NCBI GenBank assembly: GCA_913778205.1
Contig: CAJYUW010000031.1
Span: 124,001-188,000, forward strand
From: an uncultured Curtobacterium sp.
Lineage (GTDB): Bacteria; Actinomycetota; Actinomycetes; Actinomycetales; Microbacteriaceae
Direction of reading: 5' to 3'
Length of the DNA: 64,000 nt
Shown: in pieces, positions 45,768 to 56,342 of the stretch
Layout: each line of letters begins with the position of its first letter
How positions within the stretch are numbered: the stretch's first letter is position 1
Made by a program: the position numbers and the translations under genes
Notes under the pieces: model-generated
Told to the model about the DNA's origin: nothing
The model's database searches: none
What the model saw: the letters and a program-made list of their open reading frames with translations, nothing else

Positions 45768-46955
45768 GTGGCCAAGGCCAAGTTCGAGCGCACCAAGCCG
45801 CACGTCAACATCGGAACCATCGGTCACGTCGACCACGGCAAGACCACGCTCACGGCGGCGATCACCAAGGTTCTGCACGACCAGTACCCGGACCTCAACG
45901 AGGCTCGCGACTTCGCGCAGATCGACAACGCTCCCGAGGAGCGCCAGCGCGGCATCACGATCAACATCTCGCACGTCGAGTACCAGACCGAGAAGCGTCA
46001 CTACGCGCACGTCGACGCCCCCGGTCACGCTGACTACGTGAAGAACATGATCACGGGTGCGGCGCAGATGGACGGCGCGATCCTCGTGGTCGCCGCCACC
46101 GACGGCCCGATGCCCCAGACGCGTGAGCACGTGCTGCTCGCCCGCCAGGTCGGCGTCCCCTACATCGTCGTCGCGCTGAACAAGTCCGACATGGTGGACG
46201 ACGAGGAGATCCTGGAGCTCGTCGAGCTCGAGGTCCGCGAGCTCCTCGGCTCGCAGGAGTTCGACGAGGACGCCCCGGTCGTGCAGGTCTCGGCCGTCGG
46301 CGCGCTCAACGGCGAGGAGAAGTGGGTCCAGTCCGTCCAGGACCTCATGGCCGCCGTCGACGAGAACGTCCCGGACCCGGTGCGCGCCACCGACCAGCCG
46401 TTCCTCATGCCGATCGAGGACGTCTTCACGATCACCGGTCGTGGCACCGTCATCACCGGCCGTGTCGAGCGTGGTCAGCTCAACGTCAACGAGGAGGTCG
46501 AGATCGTCGGCATCCGCCCGACGCAGAAGACCACCGTCACCGGCATCGAGATGTTCCGCAAGCTGCTCGACTCGGCCGAGGCCGGCGACAACGCTGGTCT
46601 GCTCCTCCGTGGCCTCAAGCGCGAGGACGTGGAGCGCGGCCAGGTCGTCGTGAAGCCGGGTACGGTCACGCCGCACACGAACTTCGAGGCGAACGCGTAC
46701 ATCCTGACCAAGGACGAGGGTGGGCGTCACAACCCGTTCTACGCGAACTACCGCCCGCAGTTCTACTTCCGCACCACGGACGTCACGGGTGTCATCACCC
46801 TCGACGAGGGCACCGAGATGGTCATGCCCGGTGACACCGTGCACATGTCGGTCGAGCTGATCCAGCCGATCGCCATGGAGGAGGGCCTCCGCTTCGCCAT
46901 CCGTGAGGGTGGTCGCACGGTCGGCGCCGGTACGGTCGAGAAGATCAACAAGTAA
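45768..46955 (+). CDS. tuf: Elongation factor Tu
   Basis: A 395-residue EF-Tu: GHVDHGKTT (P-loop), [14 protein letters not shown] (switch I), [16 protein letters not shown], and the C-terminal [10 protein letters not shown] and [13 protein letters not shown]. The GTG start follows GAGGAGG. The 138-base gap after fusA contains an AT-rich patch (TACAGTAAAG, 45687-45696) that could be a weak extra promoter, and a small CGGACC/GGTCCG stem. A strong terminator follows. Confidence 0.98.
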   Translation: MAKAKFERTKPHVNIGTIGHVDHGKTTLTAAITKVLHDQYPDLNEARDFAQIDNAPEERQRGITINISHVEYQTEKRHYAHVDAPGHADYVKNMITGAAQMDGAILVVAATDGPMPQTREHVLLARQVGVPYIVVALNKSDMVDDEEILELVELEVRELLGSQEFDEDAPVVQVSAVGALNGEEKWVQSVQDLMAAVDENVPDPVRATDQPFLMPIEDVFTITGRGTVITGRVERGQLNVNEEVEIVGIRPTQKTTVTGIEMFRKLLDSAEAGDNAGLLLRGLKREDVERGQVVVKPGTVTPHTNFEANAYILTKDEGGRHNPFYANYRPQFYFRTTDVTGVITLDEGTEMVMPGDTVHMSVELIQPIAMEEGLRFAIREGGRTVGAGTVEKINK

Positions 46956-46971
46956 TTCTCGTCACCTGTTG

Positions 46972-47005
46972 CAGCGGGGTCGGGCCTTCGGGTCCGGCCC
47001 CGCTG
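46972..47005 (+). terminator. str operon terminator
   Basis: A 15-bp stem (CAGCGGGGTCGGGCC with its near-complement, two wobble pairs) closed by a UUCG tetraloop, 16 bases after the tuf stop. Confidence 0.9.
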
Positions 47006-47194
47006 TCGTCGTCCCGGGCGGGGATCGTCGCCGCGCCGTCACGGACGCGGATGCGGCTCGGTGTCGCGGCGGCCGTGCCGTGGCCGTCCGGACGTGCGGA
47101 CAGGAGCGACGGCGTCGTGCACCATGGTCGGCAAGCGGCCGGAGGGACCGGCCATCGATCGGCCGGCGGCTGCCGGCCAGGCAGGGAGGGCACC

Positions 47195-47464
47195 ATGGCC
47201 GGACTGGACGACGTCCAGAAGAACGTCTCCGCCAAGGCGGAGGAGATCACGGACAAGGCGAAGGCGTTCGTCGACGAGAACACGGACAAGATCGAGGCGG
47301 CGCTGCGGAGCGAGAAGGCCGAGGAGGTCTCGGACAAGATCATCCACGGTCTCGCCGACGGCTTGAAGAAGGTCACCGGCGGCAAGTTCGACGAGCAGAT
47401 CGACAAGGCCGCCGAGGACCTCGACGGCAAGATCGGGAACGACGGGGGCACCGCGGGCGCGTAG
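47195..47464 (+). CDS. MT0933/Rv0909-type antitoxin-like small protein
   Basis: An 89-residue, highly charged, all-helical protein made of Lys/Asp/Glu-rich stretches (SAKAEEITDKAKAFVDENTD, KKVTGGKFDEQIDKAAEDLD) that match the MT0933 antitoxin family. The annotation as antitoxin comes from a Mycobacterium tuberculosis pair (Rv0909/Rv0910); no partner toxin is adjacent here, so a general stress or structural role is equally likely. The ATG follows AGGGAGGG. A terminator with a strong stem follows. Confidence 0.7.
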   Translation: MAGLDDVQKNVSAKAEEITDKAKAFVDENTDKIEAALRSEKAEEVSDKIIHGLADGLKKVTGGKFDEQIDKAAEDLDGKIGNDGGTAGA

Positions 47465-47490
47465 CGCCCGCCACCAGCGGACCATCCGCC

Positions 47491-47532
47491 GGACGGGAGG
47501 CGCGGTGCACCGGTGAGCCGCGCCTCCCGTCC
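47491..47532 (+). terminator. Hairpin terminator, GGACGGGAGGC family
   Basis: A perfect 15-bp stem (GGACGGGAGGCGCGG and complement) with a 12-base loop, 27 bases after the stop of the antitoxin-like gene. Nearly the same arm sequence recurs in the terminator at 56279. Confidence 0.88.
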
Positions 47533-47606
47533 GTCGTGTTGTGCAGACCGCCACCGCTCGGGTCGTGTCCCCACAAGTCGGGACGAGGTGTACCCCACTC
47601 GGGGTG

Positions 47607-47641
47607 TTGTTGCGGGTTGCCGCAACTCGATACCGTCGAGT
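47607..47641 (+). promoter_or_regulatory. Candidate regulated promoter of the giant surface-protein gene
   Basis: TTGTTG (47607-47612) and TACCGT (47631-47636) are 18 bases apart. The spacer holds a 7-bp inverted repeat GTTGCGG-GTTG-CCGCAAC (47609-47626), and a second inverted repeat ACTCGA-TACCG-TCGAGT (47625-47641) overlaps the -10. The arrangement suggests repressor control. The leader to the ATG would be about 125 bases with nothing else recognisable. Confidence 0.45.
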
Positions 47642-47766
47642 CGCGGGACCGTACCGGCCCCGCGTGGTGACCCGGACACCAGCCTCTCGCCCGCGCGTCG
47701 TTCCCTGCGACGCGAAGGTGACGTGCCTCGTCGACGGGTCGCCGCACGCCGACCCGAAGGCACCTG

Positions 47767-50700
47767 ATGCGCCCGTCCCTGCTGTCCGTCCGTCCTCGTG
47801 CGCTCGCGATGGTGGTGGTGACCGCGCTCCTCGCCGGGCTGCTCGCGGTCTTCGCCATCGCACAGCCGGCCGCCGCGGACTCGGTCGTCAGCGTGACGGC
47901 CAAGGCCCCCGCGTCGGTCCTCAGCGGCGACACCGCGACCGTGACGCTCACGGCGACGAACAGCACACCGGCGTCCGGCGGCACGGCCGTCTACAACCTC
48001 GGGTACTCGTACACGTTGCCCACGGGGGTCTCGTACGTCGCGGGCTCCGCGACCGCGGACGGTCAGAAGCTCACGGACCCCGTGCAGACACCGCTGGCGA
48101 ACGGCGCCGGGACGCTGCTCGTGTTCTCGAACGTGTCGGACCTGGTCGCGGGTGACCAGAAGTCGATCGCGTTCGGGGTCACGCCGTCGCCGTCGGTGTT
48201 CCCGGTCGGGACCTCCTTCACCGGGACGGCGCAGCTGGCCGGGAGCGGTGACGCCCGCATGATCCCGACGTTCGACGGCACCGGCAAGCCGGCGACGAAC
48301 GCCACGAACTCCGCCGTCGCGACGTCGAACCCGACCGCCGTCTCGGCGATCACGGTCTCGAAGGCCGAGGCGAGCCCCGAGCACGAGCTGGTCCGCGGGG
48401 TCCACGCGCACCCGACGGTCTACACGCTGACGGTCCGGAACACCGCGACGGCGCCGAGCACCGACGTGACCGTCACCGACTACCTGCCTGCCGGCCTCGA
48501 GTTCCTGCAGTGCGGCGGTGTCGACAACACGACGACCGGCCCGGAGTACCCGGGTGCGGCGGACCTGACGACGGCGACGGCGGCGAACGCGACCGGCACC
48601 CTCACCGCGACGAACTGCGCGACCCCCGTGAGCGTCACGACGGTGAACGACGTCCCCGGCCAGGGGTCCGCCGTGTTCACGAAGGTCGTCTGGAACGTCG
48701 GCAAGCTCACCGACGCGCCGGTCACGATCCAGTACCTCGCCGCGGTCCCGCTGCGTGAGAACACCATGACGTTCCGGACGGGCAGCGCATCCGCCCCGGC
48801 GCCGACCTCGGCCGCGCTCGCGAGCACCGCGAACCTCGACAACAACACCGGAGCCTCCACGCGCCAGAACGGCGCCAGCACGACGTCGAACGGGCAGTCG
48901 GAGCGCAACCTCGTCACCGCGGCCGGCACCTACACGGGTGCGGTCGGCGGGTCGGCCACGGCGGCGCAGAGCGCGTCGGACTCGATGACGGTCGAGGCCA
49001 TGGACCTCGCGGTCGCGAAGTCGGTGGACACCGGCGTCAGCGGCAACGTCTTCGCCGCGGGGAAGCAGGCGACGTACTCGCTGCTCGTCCGCACGAGCGA
49101 GTACGAGTCGTCGCAGGGGATCACCCTGACCGACACGATCCCGGACGGCCTCTGCCCCGCGTTCCCGGCGGGCACGAAGACCACCGGGACGTTCCCGGCG
49201 GACTGCGACCCGAACCGGGTGTCGTCGCTCGACCAGCCGATGACGAACGCGACCGTCGACTCGGTCGCCTACGACGCGTCGGCCGGCACCTTCACGATGG
49301 CGTTCCACATCGCGGACCAGCCGACCGACGGCTCGCTGACGGTGTCGTACAAGGCGCTCATGCGGACCGCGTACTCGGTCACCGGGTCCGGCGGCCCGAC
49401 GGCAGCGGGCGACCGCTTCACCAACACCGTGCAGATGCGCGGCACCTCGACCGGCGTGCACGGCGACACCGGGACGACCCCGGTCGCCGACGACTCCCAG
49501 GCGTCGATCGCGTCGAACAGCCCGGCGATCGAGAAGGCCGTCCTGCCCCGCAGCCAGAGCGACGGGGTGCAGAAGGCGTCCGACTGCACGGCGTCCACCC
49601 GGACCGGCTACACCACCACGACTCCGTCCGACGCGTTCCAGCTCGGCGACGTCGTGTGCTTCCGGCTCCGCGTGGACTTCCCGGCCGGCGTGCAGAGCCG
49701 CAACGCGACCATCACCGACATGCTCCCCGTCGGCACGACCGCGGCGGGCTCGACCTGGGCTGACGGCACCGACTGGACCTACGGCACCGAGAGCACCGTG
49801 CCGCGCTCCGACGTGGCACTGACGTCGTCGTCCTCGACCACCGGCTCCTTCGCCGTCGGGCACACGGTCACCGGCGCCAAGGGCACCTACGTCGACGGCG
49901 ACGGCCAGGCGGTCAGCCTCGTGCTCTACGTCGCCGCGACGATCGGGACACAGGGCTCCACGGCGACGAAGCCGGACATCCTCGCGAACCTCATGAAGTT
50001 CGCGCAGCAGAACACCGCCGGGTCGGTCACGAGCCTCCGCGCTCAGGTCGGGTACCCCGTCGCGGGCAGCCCGACGGCGACGCTCGCGAAGGACATCGTC
50101 GCCGCGGACGGCTCCCCGGTCTCGAACCCGGCGAACACCGTCGAGGGGCAGAGGCTCGGGTACCGGCTCACGGTGGGGAACACCCCGGCGACCGGGACGT
50201 CGAGTGACATGGCGGACGTCGTCGTCTGGGACGCGCTCCCGACGAACGTGACCTGCGCGATGATCACGAACGTCTCGGAGGGTGGGTCCTGCGGGGCCGC
50301 CCCGACCGGCGCCGCGTCGAAGTACTCGACCAACGCCTTCCTGACCTGGACCATCCCGTCCATCGCCGCGGGCGCCACGAAGACCCTCACCTACGACTTC
50401 ACCGTGCCCACGCCGGGCTTCGTGGGCACCGCGTTCGTGAACAACACGTCGGTCGTGTCGTTCACCACCGCGACCGACTCCGGCGCCACCACCACCTGGA
50501 TCCCGACGCGCGGGGCGGACTCCACCGCGTCGTCCACCGCCGGGGCCGGCCAGGGCAGCGCGCCCCAGGCCGACGCACAGCGGAGGATCGCCATCCCCGG
50601 CGCGACCGTCGCGAAGTCGGGCTCGGCGACGAGCTCTGCGTCGACCAACCTGTCCGGCGGTACCGCGGCACCCGGACAGGGGCTGCAGTACACCTACTCG

Positions 50701-53700
50701 GCCACCGTGCCGGCGAAGAGCAGCGTCGCGAACGCCACGCTCGTCGACACGCTGCCGTCCGGCGTCGCGATCACGTCGGACTCGACCTGGACCCTGACCT
50801 TCCCGGACCGCACCACCACGATCACCGTCCCGGCGTCCGCGCAGGGCACCGACGCGACGGGGACCTGGAACGGGCAGACCTACACGCTGACCGGCACCAG
50901 CACCCGCGCGGGGGACGTCGTCTTCCCGAGCGTCTACGACAACACGACCGGTGACGTGGCGACCTTCACCGTGACCGTGACCGGGCTCCGCGCCTCCGCC
51001 GGCGTCGGGAACTTCCCGACGCGCACCGGCGGCGGCTTCTCCAGCGCGTCCCTCACCAACACGGCGACCTTCACGTCGAAGCCGACCGGCGGTACGGCGT
51101 CCACCGCGACCGCGTCGAAGACCATCGCCGTGCAGGCACCCAAGCTCGGGATCACGAAGACCGACGACCTGGGCGGGCGCACCGTCGCGGGCGGGGACAC
51201 CGTCACCTGGACGCTGACCGCGAAGAACAGCGCCGCGTCGGCGGAGTCGCGCTCGACGATCATCGCCGACTGCTTCCCGGACACCCTCGTCCTCACGTCG
51301 AGCTCCGCCACGGAGACCACGCTGACGAGCCCGCAGCAGGCGGCACTCGGCTCCTGCCCGTCCGGGACCACGGTCCACGCCTGGGACGCCGGCACGCTCG
51401 CGGCGGGCGCGTCCAGGACGATCACGGTCGTCGCCACCGTCAAGCAGGACGCCCCGGCCGGACAGACCTACCGCAACACCGCGCGCGTGCTCGGGTCGTC
51501 GTTGACCACCGACTACGCGACCGCGAACACCTCTTACGTCCAGGTCGCGCAGGCCACGGACGACGTCACGGTGTCCGGCCCGTCGATCGTCAAGCGACTC
51601 ACGACACCGACGTGGAACCCCTCGAGCGGGGCGTCCACCGGGACCACGACCACCGACCCGGCCCGCACCGACGCCGCGTCCGTCCGTCCGGGTGACGCCG
51701 CCACCTACACCGTCACGACGACCATCCCCGCGAACGTCGCGCTGTTCGACGCCCGGGTGACGGACCGGCTCCCCACCGGCGTCACGAGCAGCGGCGACCC
51801 GACCGTCACCGTGGCCGGCGACGGCGTCACCGCCACCGCCACGGTCTCCGGCGGCACCGTCACCGTCGCCCTGTCGGACATCACGAGCGGCCTCGACCAC
51901 GCCGTCACGGTCACGACGACCGTGCCCGTGACCGTCGGGACCGACCAGGTCGCCGGTGCCACGAGCTCGAACACCGCCACCTTCGCGTGGAACCGTTCGT
52001 CGAAGGGCACGGCCCCGTCCGACGCGTCGATCACGTCGAACCCGGCGAACGCGAAGGTCGTCGCGCCGTCGCTGGCGATCACGAAGACCGCGAAGGTCGG
52101 GTCGCAGACGGGCACGGACGTCAAGGCCGAGCCCGGGCAGACCATCACCTACACCGTGACCACCACCAACACCGGCTCTCCGGCGTACGGCACGGCCGTG
52201 ACGGACTGCGTCCCGGCCGGCATCGTGGTCGACGACTCGTCGCTCAGCGCCGACCGTGCCCAGCGCACCTCCGACGGCAGCTGCCCCGGCGGGCGCATCA
52301 CCTGGCCGTCCGCCGTCATCGGCACCGGCGCGACCGTGACGCACACCTACACCGCGAAGCTCGCCGAGGACGCCACGCTCTCCGGTGCGGCCCTCGTGAA
52401 CACCGCGTCGACCGGCCGGTACGCCTCCCTGCCCGCGAACGGCGCGACGTACCCGGAGGCGACCGCGAGCGCGAAGGTCACCCCCGCGTTCCCGGCGGTC
52501 GCCGTGACGAAGTCGAACGACACGGTCGGCGGGCTGAGCTACGTCGGCGTCCCCTCGGACTTCTCGGTGACGTTCACGAACACCGGCAGCGCCGCCACCT
52601 CGGTGGCCGCGAAGGACGTCCTGCCGGACAACTGGTCCTACCAGCGCGGGAGCGCGACCGTCGTCCGGGACGGCGGGGCCCCGGCGGCCGTCGCCGACCC
52701 GACCGTCAGCGGCTCGACCCTCACGTGGTCGGACCTCGGAGCGCTCGGCGCGAACAGCACCCTCGTGCTCCACTACCGCGCGGTCCCGGGCCCGGACGCC
52801 ACCACCGAGCCGGGTGCCGGCACCTCCGTCGCGCACACCAACCACGTCACCGCGACCGTCACAAGCGCCTCGGGCGGCACGGGCTCCGCGAACGGCGCGT
52901 TCGTGACCTACCCGCGCGGCGGGACGGACGCGACCGCGGTCGCGCGCATCGGATCGGCCGACCTCGCCGTGACGAAGACCGCCACCGAGCAGCAGGTCGT
53001 CGCGGGCGCCACCACGGCGAAGGCCTGGACGATCCGCGTCGCGAACACCGGTGACGACGACGCGCACGGCACCACCGTCGTGGACCGGACGCCCGCCCTG
53101 CCGGACGGTGCGACGCTCGCCTTCTCGGGCTCCGGCTGGACCTGCACGCCGGTCGACGGCGGCTGGTCCTGCGTCAACGGCGCGACCGTCGCCGCGGGCT
53201 CGTCATTCCCGGAGCTCGACGTCGCACTGACGCTGCCCGCCGGCGCCGCTCTGGACCCGATCACGAACACGGCGACCATCACCCAGGGCACCGGCCAGAC
53301 CTTCGACCCGGACGCCACGAACGACCGCGACTCGGCCACCGTCACCCCGGTCGCCGTCGCCGACCTCGCGCTGACGAAGACCGGCCCCGCGTCGGTCCGT
53401 GCCGGCGGCACCGTGCGCTGGACGCTCAGCGTGCAGAACCTGCGGGACCCGTCCGAGCGGAGCACGTCCGACGCGCGCGGCACCGTGACGGTCTCGGACA
53501 CCCTGCCGGACACGGTCACCGCGGTCGACGCCTCCGGTGACGGCTGGGACTGCACCGTGTCGGGCAACACCGTCACCTGCACCCGGGACGGCCTCGCGAG
53601 CGGCACCACGGCCCCCGCGATCACGGTCGACGCCACCGTGCACGCCGACGTCACCCGTGCCCGGACGGTGGACAACACCGCCGCGGTCGCGGTCGACCCG

Positions 53701-56268
53701 GAGCGGACGACCGACCCGAACACGGCGAACGACACCGACGACGCCACGAGCACCGTCGACGACGGCACCACGCTGACGATCGCCAAGGCCTTCGACGGCA
53801 CGCTGGTCGCCGGCTCCGACGCCGCGTGGACGATCACCGTGACGAACACCGGGAAGGCCGACGCGCGGACGGTGCAGGTCACCGACGCCCTCGAGGCCGG
53901 GACCGGGCTCGCGGGCAGCGGCGTGCAGCGTGACGGCGCCTGGTCCTGCGACGCGCCGGCGACCGCGCGGGACCGCGTGACGTGCGACCTCGACGGCACC
54001 CTCGCGGCCGGGGCGAGCACCACGTTCACCCTCACCGTGAGCACGCCCGCGTCGCTGCGCGGTCGACTCGACAACACCGCGGTCGTGACGGCCGACAACG
54101 CCGTCACCCAGAGCGCCGTCGCGAACAGCGACGCCACGCAGACCGCCGGGCTGTCGGTGACGAAGACGGCCGACGTCCGCACGGTCGACGCCGGTCGTGA
54201 CGTCACGTACACGATCACCGTCGCGAACCCGGACGGCCCGAGCGACCTGCCCGCCGGGGACGCGACGACCCCGAGCGTGCGCGTGCAGGACACCCTGCCG
54301 CCCGGCGTCGAGTTCACCGGGCTCGACGACGCCAGCGCGGAGCACTGGACCCTCGTGTCGAACGACGGCGGCGTGCTCACCCTCACCAGCACGGACGGGA
54401 TCGCCGCAGGCGCGACCGACCCCGACACCATCGTGCTGCACGTGCACGTGCCCGCCTCGGCCGACGCTGGTGACGTCGTCAACACGGTGACCGCGGCACC
54501 GGTCACCGCGAATGGCGCCACCGCCCACGACGACGCCACCGTGACCGTGACCACCCACGCCGACCTGTCGGTCACCAAGGAGCGCACGAGCGCGACCACG
54601 GCGGACGCCGGGACCGAGGTCACCTACGACGTGACCGTCCACAACGACGGCCCGTCGGACGCACGGCGCGCGAGCTGGGCGGACACCGCCCCGAGCGGCA
54701 TGACCGTCACCCGGGTGACGACGGACGACGACCGCTGGGAGCGGGGCGACGACGTCACCGCCTGGACGGCCGGGTCGTTCCCGGCGGGCGCCACGACGGT
54801 GTTCCACGTCACCGCGACGATCGGCTCGGGCACGCCGGCCGGCACGCTCCGCAACACCGCGACGGTGTCGAGCGCGACCGACGACCCCGAGCCCGGGAAC
54901 GACAGCAGCACGGCGGACGTCGACGTGACGACCCACGCCGCGCTCGGCCTGACGAAGACGCCCGTCGCAGCGGTCGGCGACACCACGGCCGTGCGGACCG
55001 TCACGGCCGGGATCGACCAGGTCTGGCTCCTGCAGGTGCACAACGCCGGCCCGTCCGACGCGCAGCCGACGACGGTCGTCACGGACGACCTGCCCGACGG
55101 CCTGACGTACCGCGCCGCCTCCGGCAGCGGGTGGACCTGCGACGGGGCCACCGTTCCGCGGAGCGTCGTGTGCGAGCTCGGCACCACGGTCGTCGCCGGC
55201 CAGGACGCCCCCGCCCTCTGGCTGACCACCGCGGTGTCGTCCGGCTACACCTCCGACGCGCTCGTCAACACGGCCCGGATCACGGGTTCCGGCACCCCCA
55301 CGACCCCGGGCACGAACGGCGGCGCGGAGAGCCCGATCACGGTCGAGCGGGTCGCGAACGTGGCGATCACCATCGGGCACCGTGGCACCGCGGTCATCGG
55401 CAAGGACCTGCCGGAGACGATCCAGGTCCGCAACGCCGGGTCCTCCGACGCGCGGGACGTCACCGTGACGTACACGCTGCCGAAGGGGCTGACCTACGTC
55501 TCCACCGAGGCCGACCCGGCCTGGACGGTGACCGACGTGACCCGGAAGCGCGACGGCTCCACGACCGTGACCCTCGCGCTGACGGGGAGCCTGCCGGCCG
55601 GCACGCTCGCCCCGGCCGTGACGGTGCACCAGGTGCCGACCGCCGCCGCGTACCCGGGCGTCGAGCCGTCGGCGACCGTCGCGACGAGCACGGCCGAGAC
55701 CACCCTCGCGGACAACGACGACTCGGACGAGCTCGCGGTCGCTCCCGCCTCCGCGCTGTCGGTCACGAAGACCCACACCGGGGAGCTCGTGCGCGGTCGG
55801 ACGGTCGGCTACACCATCACGGTCCGCAACGCGGGGCTCACCGAGGACCCGGGCCCCGTGGTGGTGACGGACCGGCTGCCCACAGGCCTCACGTTCGTGA
55901 GCGTCGACGACCGCGCCGGCACCTGCGTCACCGGACAGACCGTGCGTTGCACGCTCACCGACGCCCTGCCGGTCGGCGGCGAGGTCGCGTTCCAGCTCAC
56001 CGTCCGCGTCGCCACGGACGCGCCGGACCGCATCACGAACACCGCGACGGTGTCGTCCACGACGACGCAGGTGACGGGCTCGAGCGGCAGCGCCCAGCCC
56101 GGCGACCCGACGCGGGCGAGCGACCCGGCACCGGTGCGCCCGGCCCCGGCGACGCGGGCACTCGCCTTCACCGGCGCGGCCGGCCTCGGCATCGGTGCGC
56201 TGATCGCCGTGCTGGCGATGACGGCCGGCGGGGTCCTGCTGATCCTGCGCCGACGCCGGCGCGCGTAG
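47767..56268 (+). CDS. Giant DUF11-repeat surface protein with LAFTG sorting signal
   Basis: A 2833-residue exported protein. A signal peptide (ALAMVVVTALLAGLLAVFAI, cleavage near PAAADS, ~40) is followed by about seventeen DUF11-type beta-sandwich repeats. Each typically opens with a strand such as ADLAVTKTA, LSVTKTADV or LAITKTAKV, then a TYTVTVRNTG-like strand and a VTDTLPDGV-like strand; units are ~110-200 residues. The C-terminus has the LAFTG motif (2799-2803), a hydrophobic helix and RRRRRA, a class E sortase-type (LAxTG) wall anchor. No Cys-rich or enzymatic domain is evident. The protein probably forms a long stalk for adhesion or biofilm. No sortase gene is in this window, so the enzyme must be encoded elsewhere. 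Hairpins related in sequence lie on both sides. ATG with GAAGG upstream. Confidence 0.92.
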   Translation: MRPSLLSVRPRALAMVVVTALLAGLLAVFAIAQPAAADSVVSVTAKAPASVLSGDTATVTLTATNSTPASGGTAVYNLGYSYTLPTGVSYVAGSATADGQKLTDPVQTPLANGAGTLLVFSNVSDLVAGDQKSIAFGVTPSPSVFPVGTSFTGTAQLAGSGDARMIPTFDGTGKPATNATNSAVATSNPTAVSAITVSKAEASPEHELVRGVHAHPTVYTLTVRNTATAPSTDVTVTDYLPAGLEFLQCGGVDNTTTGPEYPGAADLTTATAANATGTLTATNCATPVSVTTVNDVPGQGSAVFTKVVWNVGKLTDAPVTIQYLAAVPLRENTMTFRTGSASAPAPTSAALASTANLDNNTGASTRQNGASTTSNGQSERNLVTAAGTYTGAVGGSATAAQSASDSMTVEAMDLAVAKSVDTGVSGNVFAAGKQATYSLLVRTSEYESSQGITLTDTIPDGLCPAFPAGTKTTGTFPADCDPNRVSSLDQPMTNATVDSVAYDASAGTFTMAFHIADQPTDGSLTVSYKALMRTAYSVTGSGGPTAAGDRFTNTVQMRGTSTGVHGDTGTTPVADDSQASIASNSPAIEKAVLPRSQSDGVQKASDCTASTRTGYTTTTPSDAFQLGDVVCFRLRVDFPAGVQSRNATITDMLPVGTTAAGSTWADGTDWTYGTESTVPRSDVALTSSSSTTGSFAVGHTVTGAKGTYVDGDGQAVSLVLYVAATIGTQGSTATKPDILANLMKFAQQNTAGSVTSLRAQVGYPVAGSPTATLAKDIVAADGSPVSNPANTVEGQRLGYRLTVGNTPATGTSSDMADVVVWDALPTNVTCAMITNVSEGGSCGAAPTGAASKYSTNAFLTWTIPSIAAGATKTLTYDFTVPTPGFVGTAFVNNTSVVSFTTATDSGATTTWIPTRGADSTASSTAGAGQGSAPQADAQRRIAIPGATVAKSGSATSSASTNLSGGTAAPGQGLQYTYSATVPAKSSVANATLVDTLPSGVAITSDSTWTLTFPDRTTTITVPASAQGTDATGTWNGQTYTLTGTSTRAGDVVFPSVYDNTTGDVATFTVTVTGLRASAGVGNFPTRTGGGFSSASLTNTATFTSKPTGGTASTATASKTIAVQAPKLGITKTDDLGGRTVAGGDTVTWTLTAKNSAASAESRSTIIADCFPDTLVLTSSSATETTLTSPQQAALGSCPSGTTVHAWDAGTLAAGASRTITVVATVKQDAPAGQTYRNTARVLGSSLTTDYATANTSYVQVAQATDDVTVSGPSIVKRLTTPTWNPSSGASTGTTTTDPARTDAASVRPGDAATYTVTTTIPANVALFDARVTDRLPTGVTSSGDPTVTVAGDGVTATATVSGGTVTVALSDITSGLDHAVTVTTTVPVTVGTDQVAGATSSNTATFAWNRSSKGTAPSDASITSNPANAKVVAPSLAITKTAKVGSQTGTDVKAEPGQTITYTVTTTNTGSPAYGTAVTDCVPAGIVVDDSSLSADRAQRTSDGSCPGGRITWPSAVIGTGATVTHTYTAKLAEDATLSGAALVNTASTGRYASLPANGATYPEATASAKVTPAFPAVAVTKSNDTVGGLSYVGVPSDFSVTFTNTGSAATSVAAKDVLPDNWSYQRGSATVVRDGGAPAAVADPTVSGSTLTWSDLGALGANSTLVLHYRAVPGPDATTEPGAGTSVAHTNHVTATVTSASGGTGSANGAFVTYPRGGTDATAVARIGSADLAVTKTATEQQVVAGATTAKAWTIRVANTGDDDAHGTTVVDRTPALPDGATLAFSGSGWTCTPVDGGWSCVNGATVAAGSSFPELDVALTLPAGAALDPITNTATITQGTGQTFDPDATNDRDSATVTPVAVADLALTKTGPASVRAGGTVRWTLSVQNLRDPSERSTSDARGTVTVSDTLPDTVTAVDASGDGWDCTVSGNTVTCTRDGLASGTTAPAITVDATVHADVTRARTVDNTAAVAVDPERTTDPNTANDTDDATSTVDDGTTLTIAKAFDGTLVAGSDAAWTITVTNTGKADARTVQVTDALEAGTGLAGSGVQRDGAWSCDAPATARDRVTCDLDGTLAAGASTTFTLTVSTPASLRGRLDNTAVVTADNAVTQSAVANSDATQTAGLSVTKTADVRTVDAGRDVTYTITVANPDGPSDLPAGDATTPSVRVQDTLPPGVEFTGLDDASAEHWTLVSNDGGVLTLTSTDGIAAGATDPDTIVLHVHVPASADAGDVVNTVTAAPVTANGATAHDDATVTVTTHADLSVTKERTSATTADAGTEVTYDVTVHNDGPSDARRASWADTAPSGMTVTRVTTDDDRWERGDDVTAWTAGSFPAGATTVFHVTATIGSGTPAGTLRNTATVSSATDDPEPGNDSSTADVDVTTHAALGLTKTPVAAVGDTTAVRTVTAGIDQVWLLQVHNAGPSDAQPTTVVTDDLPDGLTYRAASGSGWTCDGATVPRSVVCELGTTVVAGQDAPALWLTTAVSSGYTSDALVNTARITGSGTPTTPGTNGGAESPITVERVANVAITIGHRGTAVIGKDLPETIQVRNAGSSDARDVTVTYTLPKGLTYVSTEADPAWTVTDVTRKRDGSTTVTLALTGSLPAGTLAPAVTVHQVPTAAAYPGVEPSATVATSTAETTLADNDDSDELAVAPASALSVTKTHTGELVRGRTVGYTITVRNAGLTEDPGPVVVTDRLPTGLTFVSVDDRAGTCVTGQTVRCTLTDALPVGGEVAFQLTVRVATDAPDRITNTATVSSTTTQVTGSSGSAQPGDPTRASDPAPVRPAPATRALAFTGAAGLGIGALIAVLAMTAGGVLLILRRRRRA

Positions 56269-56278
56269 GCGACCACGG

Positions 56279-56326
56279 GACGGACGGGAGGCACGGTGTC
56301 TGACGGCACCGTGCCTCCCGTCCGTC
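56279..56326 (+). terminator. 20-bp perfect-stem terminator, GGACGGGAGGC family
   Basis: Arms of 20 bases (GACGGACGGGAGGCACGGTG and complement) with an eight-base loop, ten bases past the giant gene's stop. The next gene starts only 17 bases downstream, so its promoter must overlap the hairpin or it relies on read-through. Confidence 0.92.
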
Positions 56327-56342
56327 ACAGGGTCGGGTGGGC

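Noticed and set aside
47195..47464. Toxin-antitoxin pair
   Set aside because: Only the antitoxin-like gene is present; both neighbours are tuf and the giant surface gene.
46945..53067. Open frame of 2040 codons antisense to the giant surface gene
   Set aside because: Arg/Gly/Val-rich shadow without domains; it also crosses the tuf terminator and the small antitoxin-like gene.
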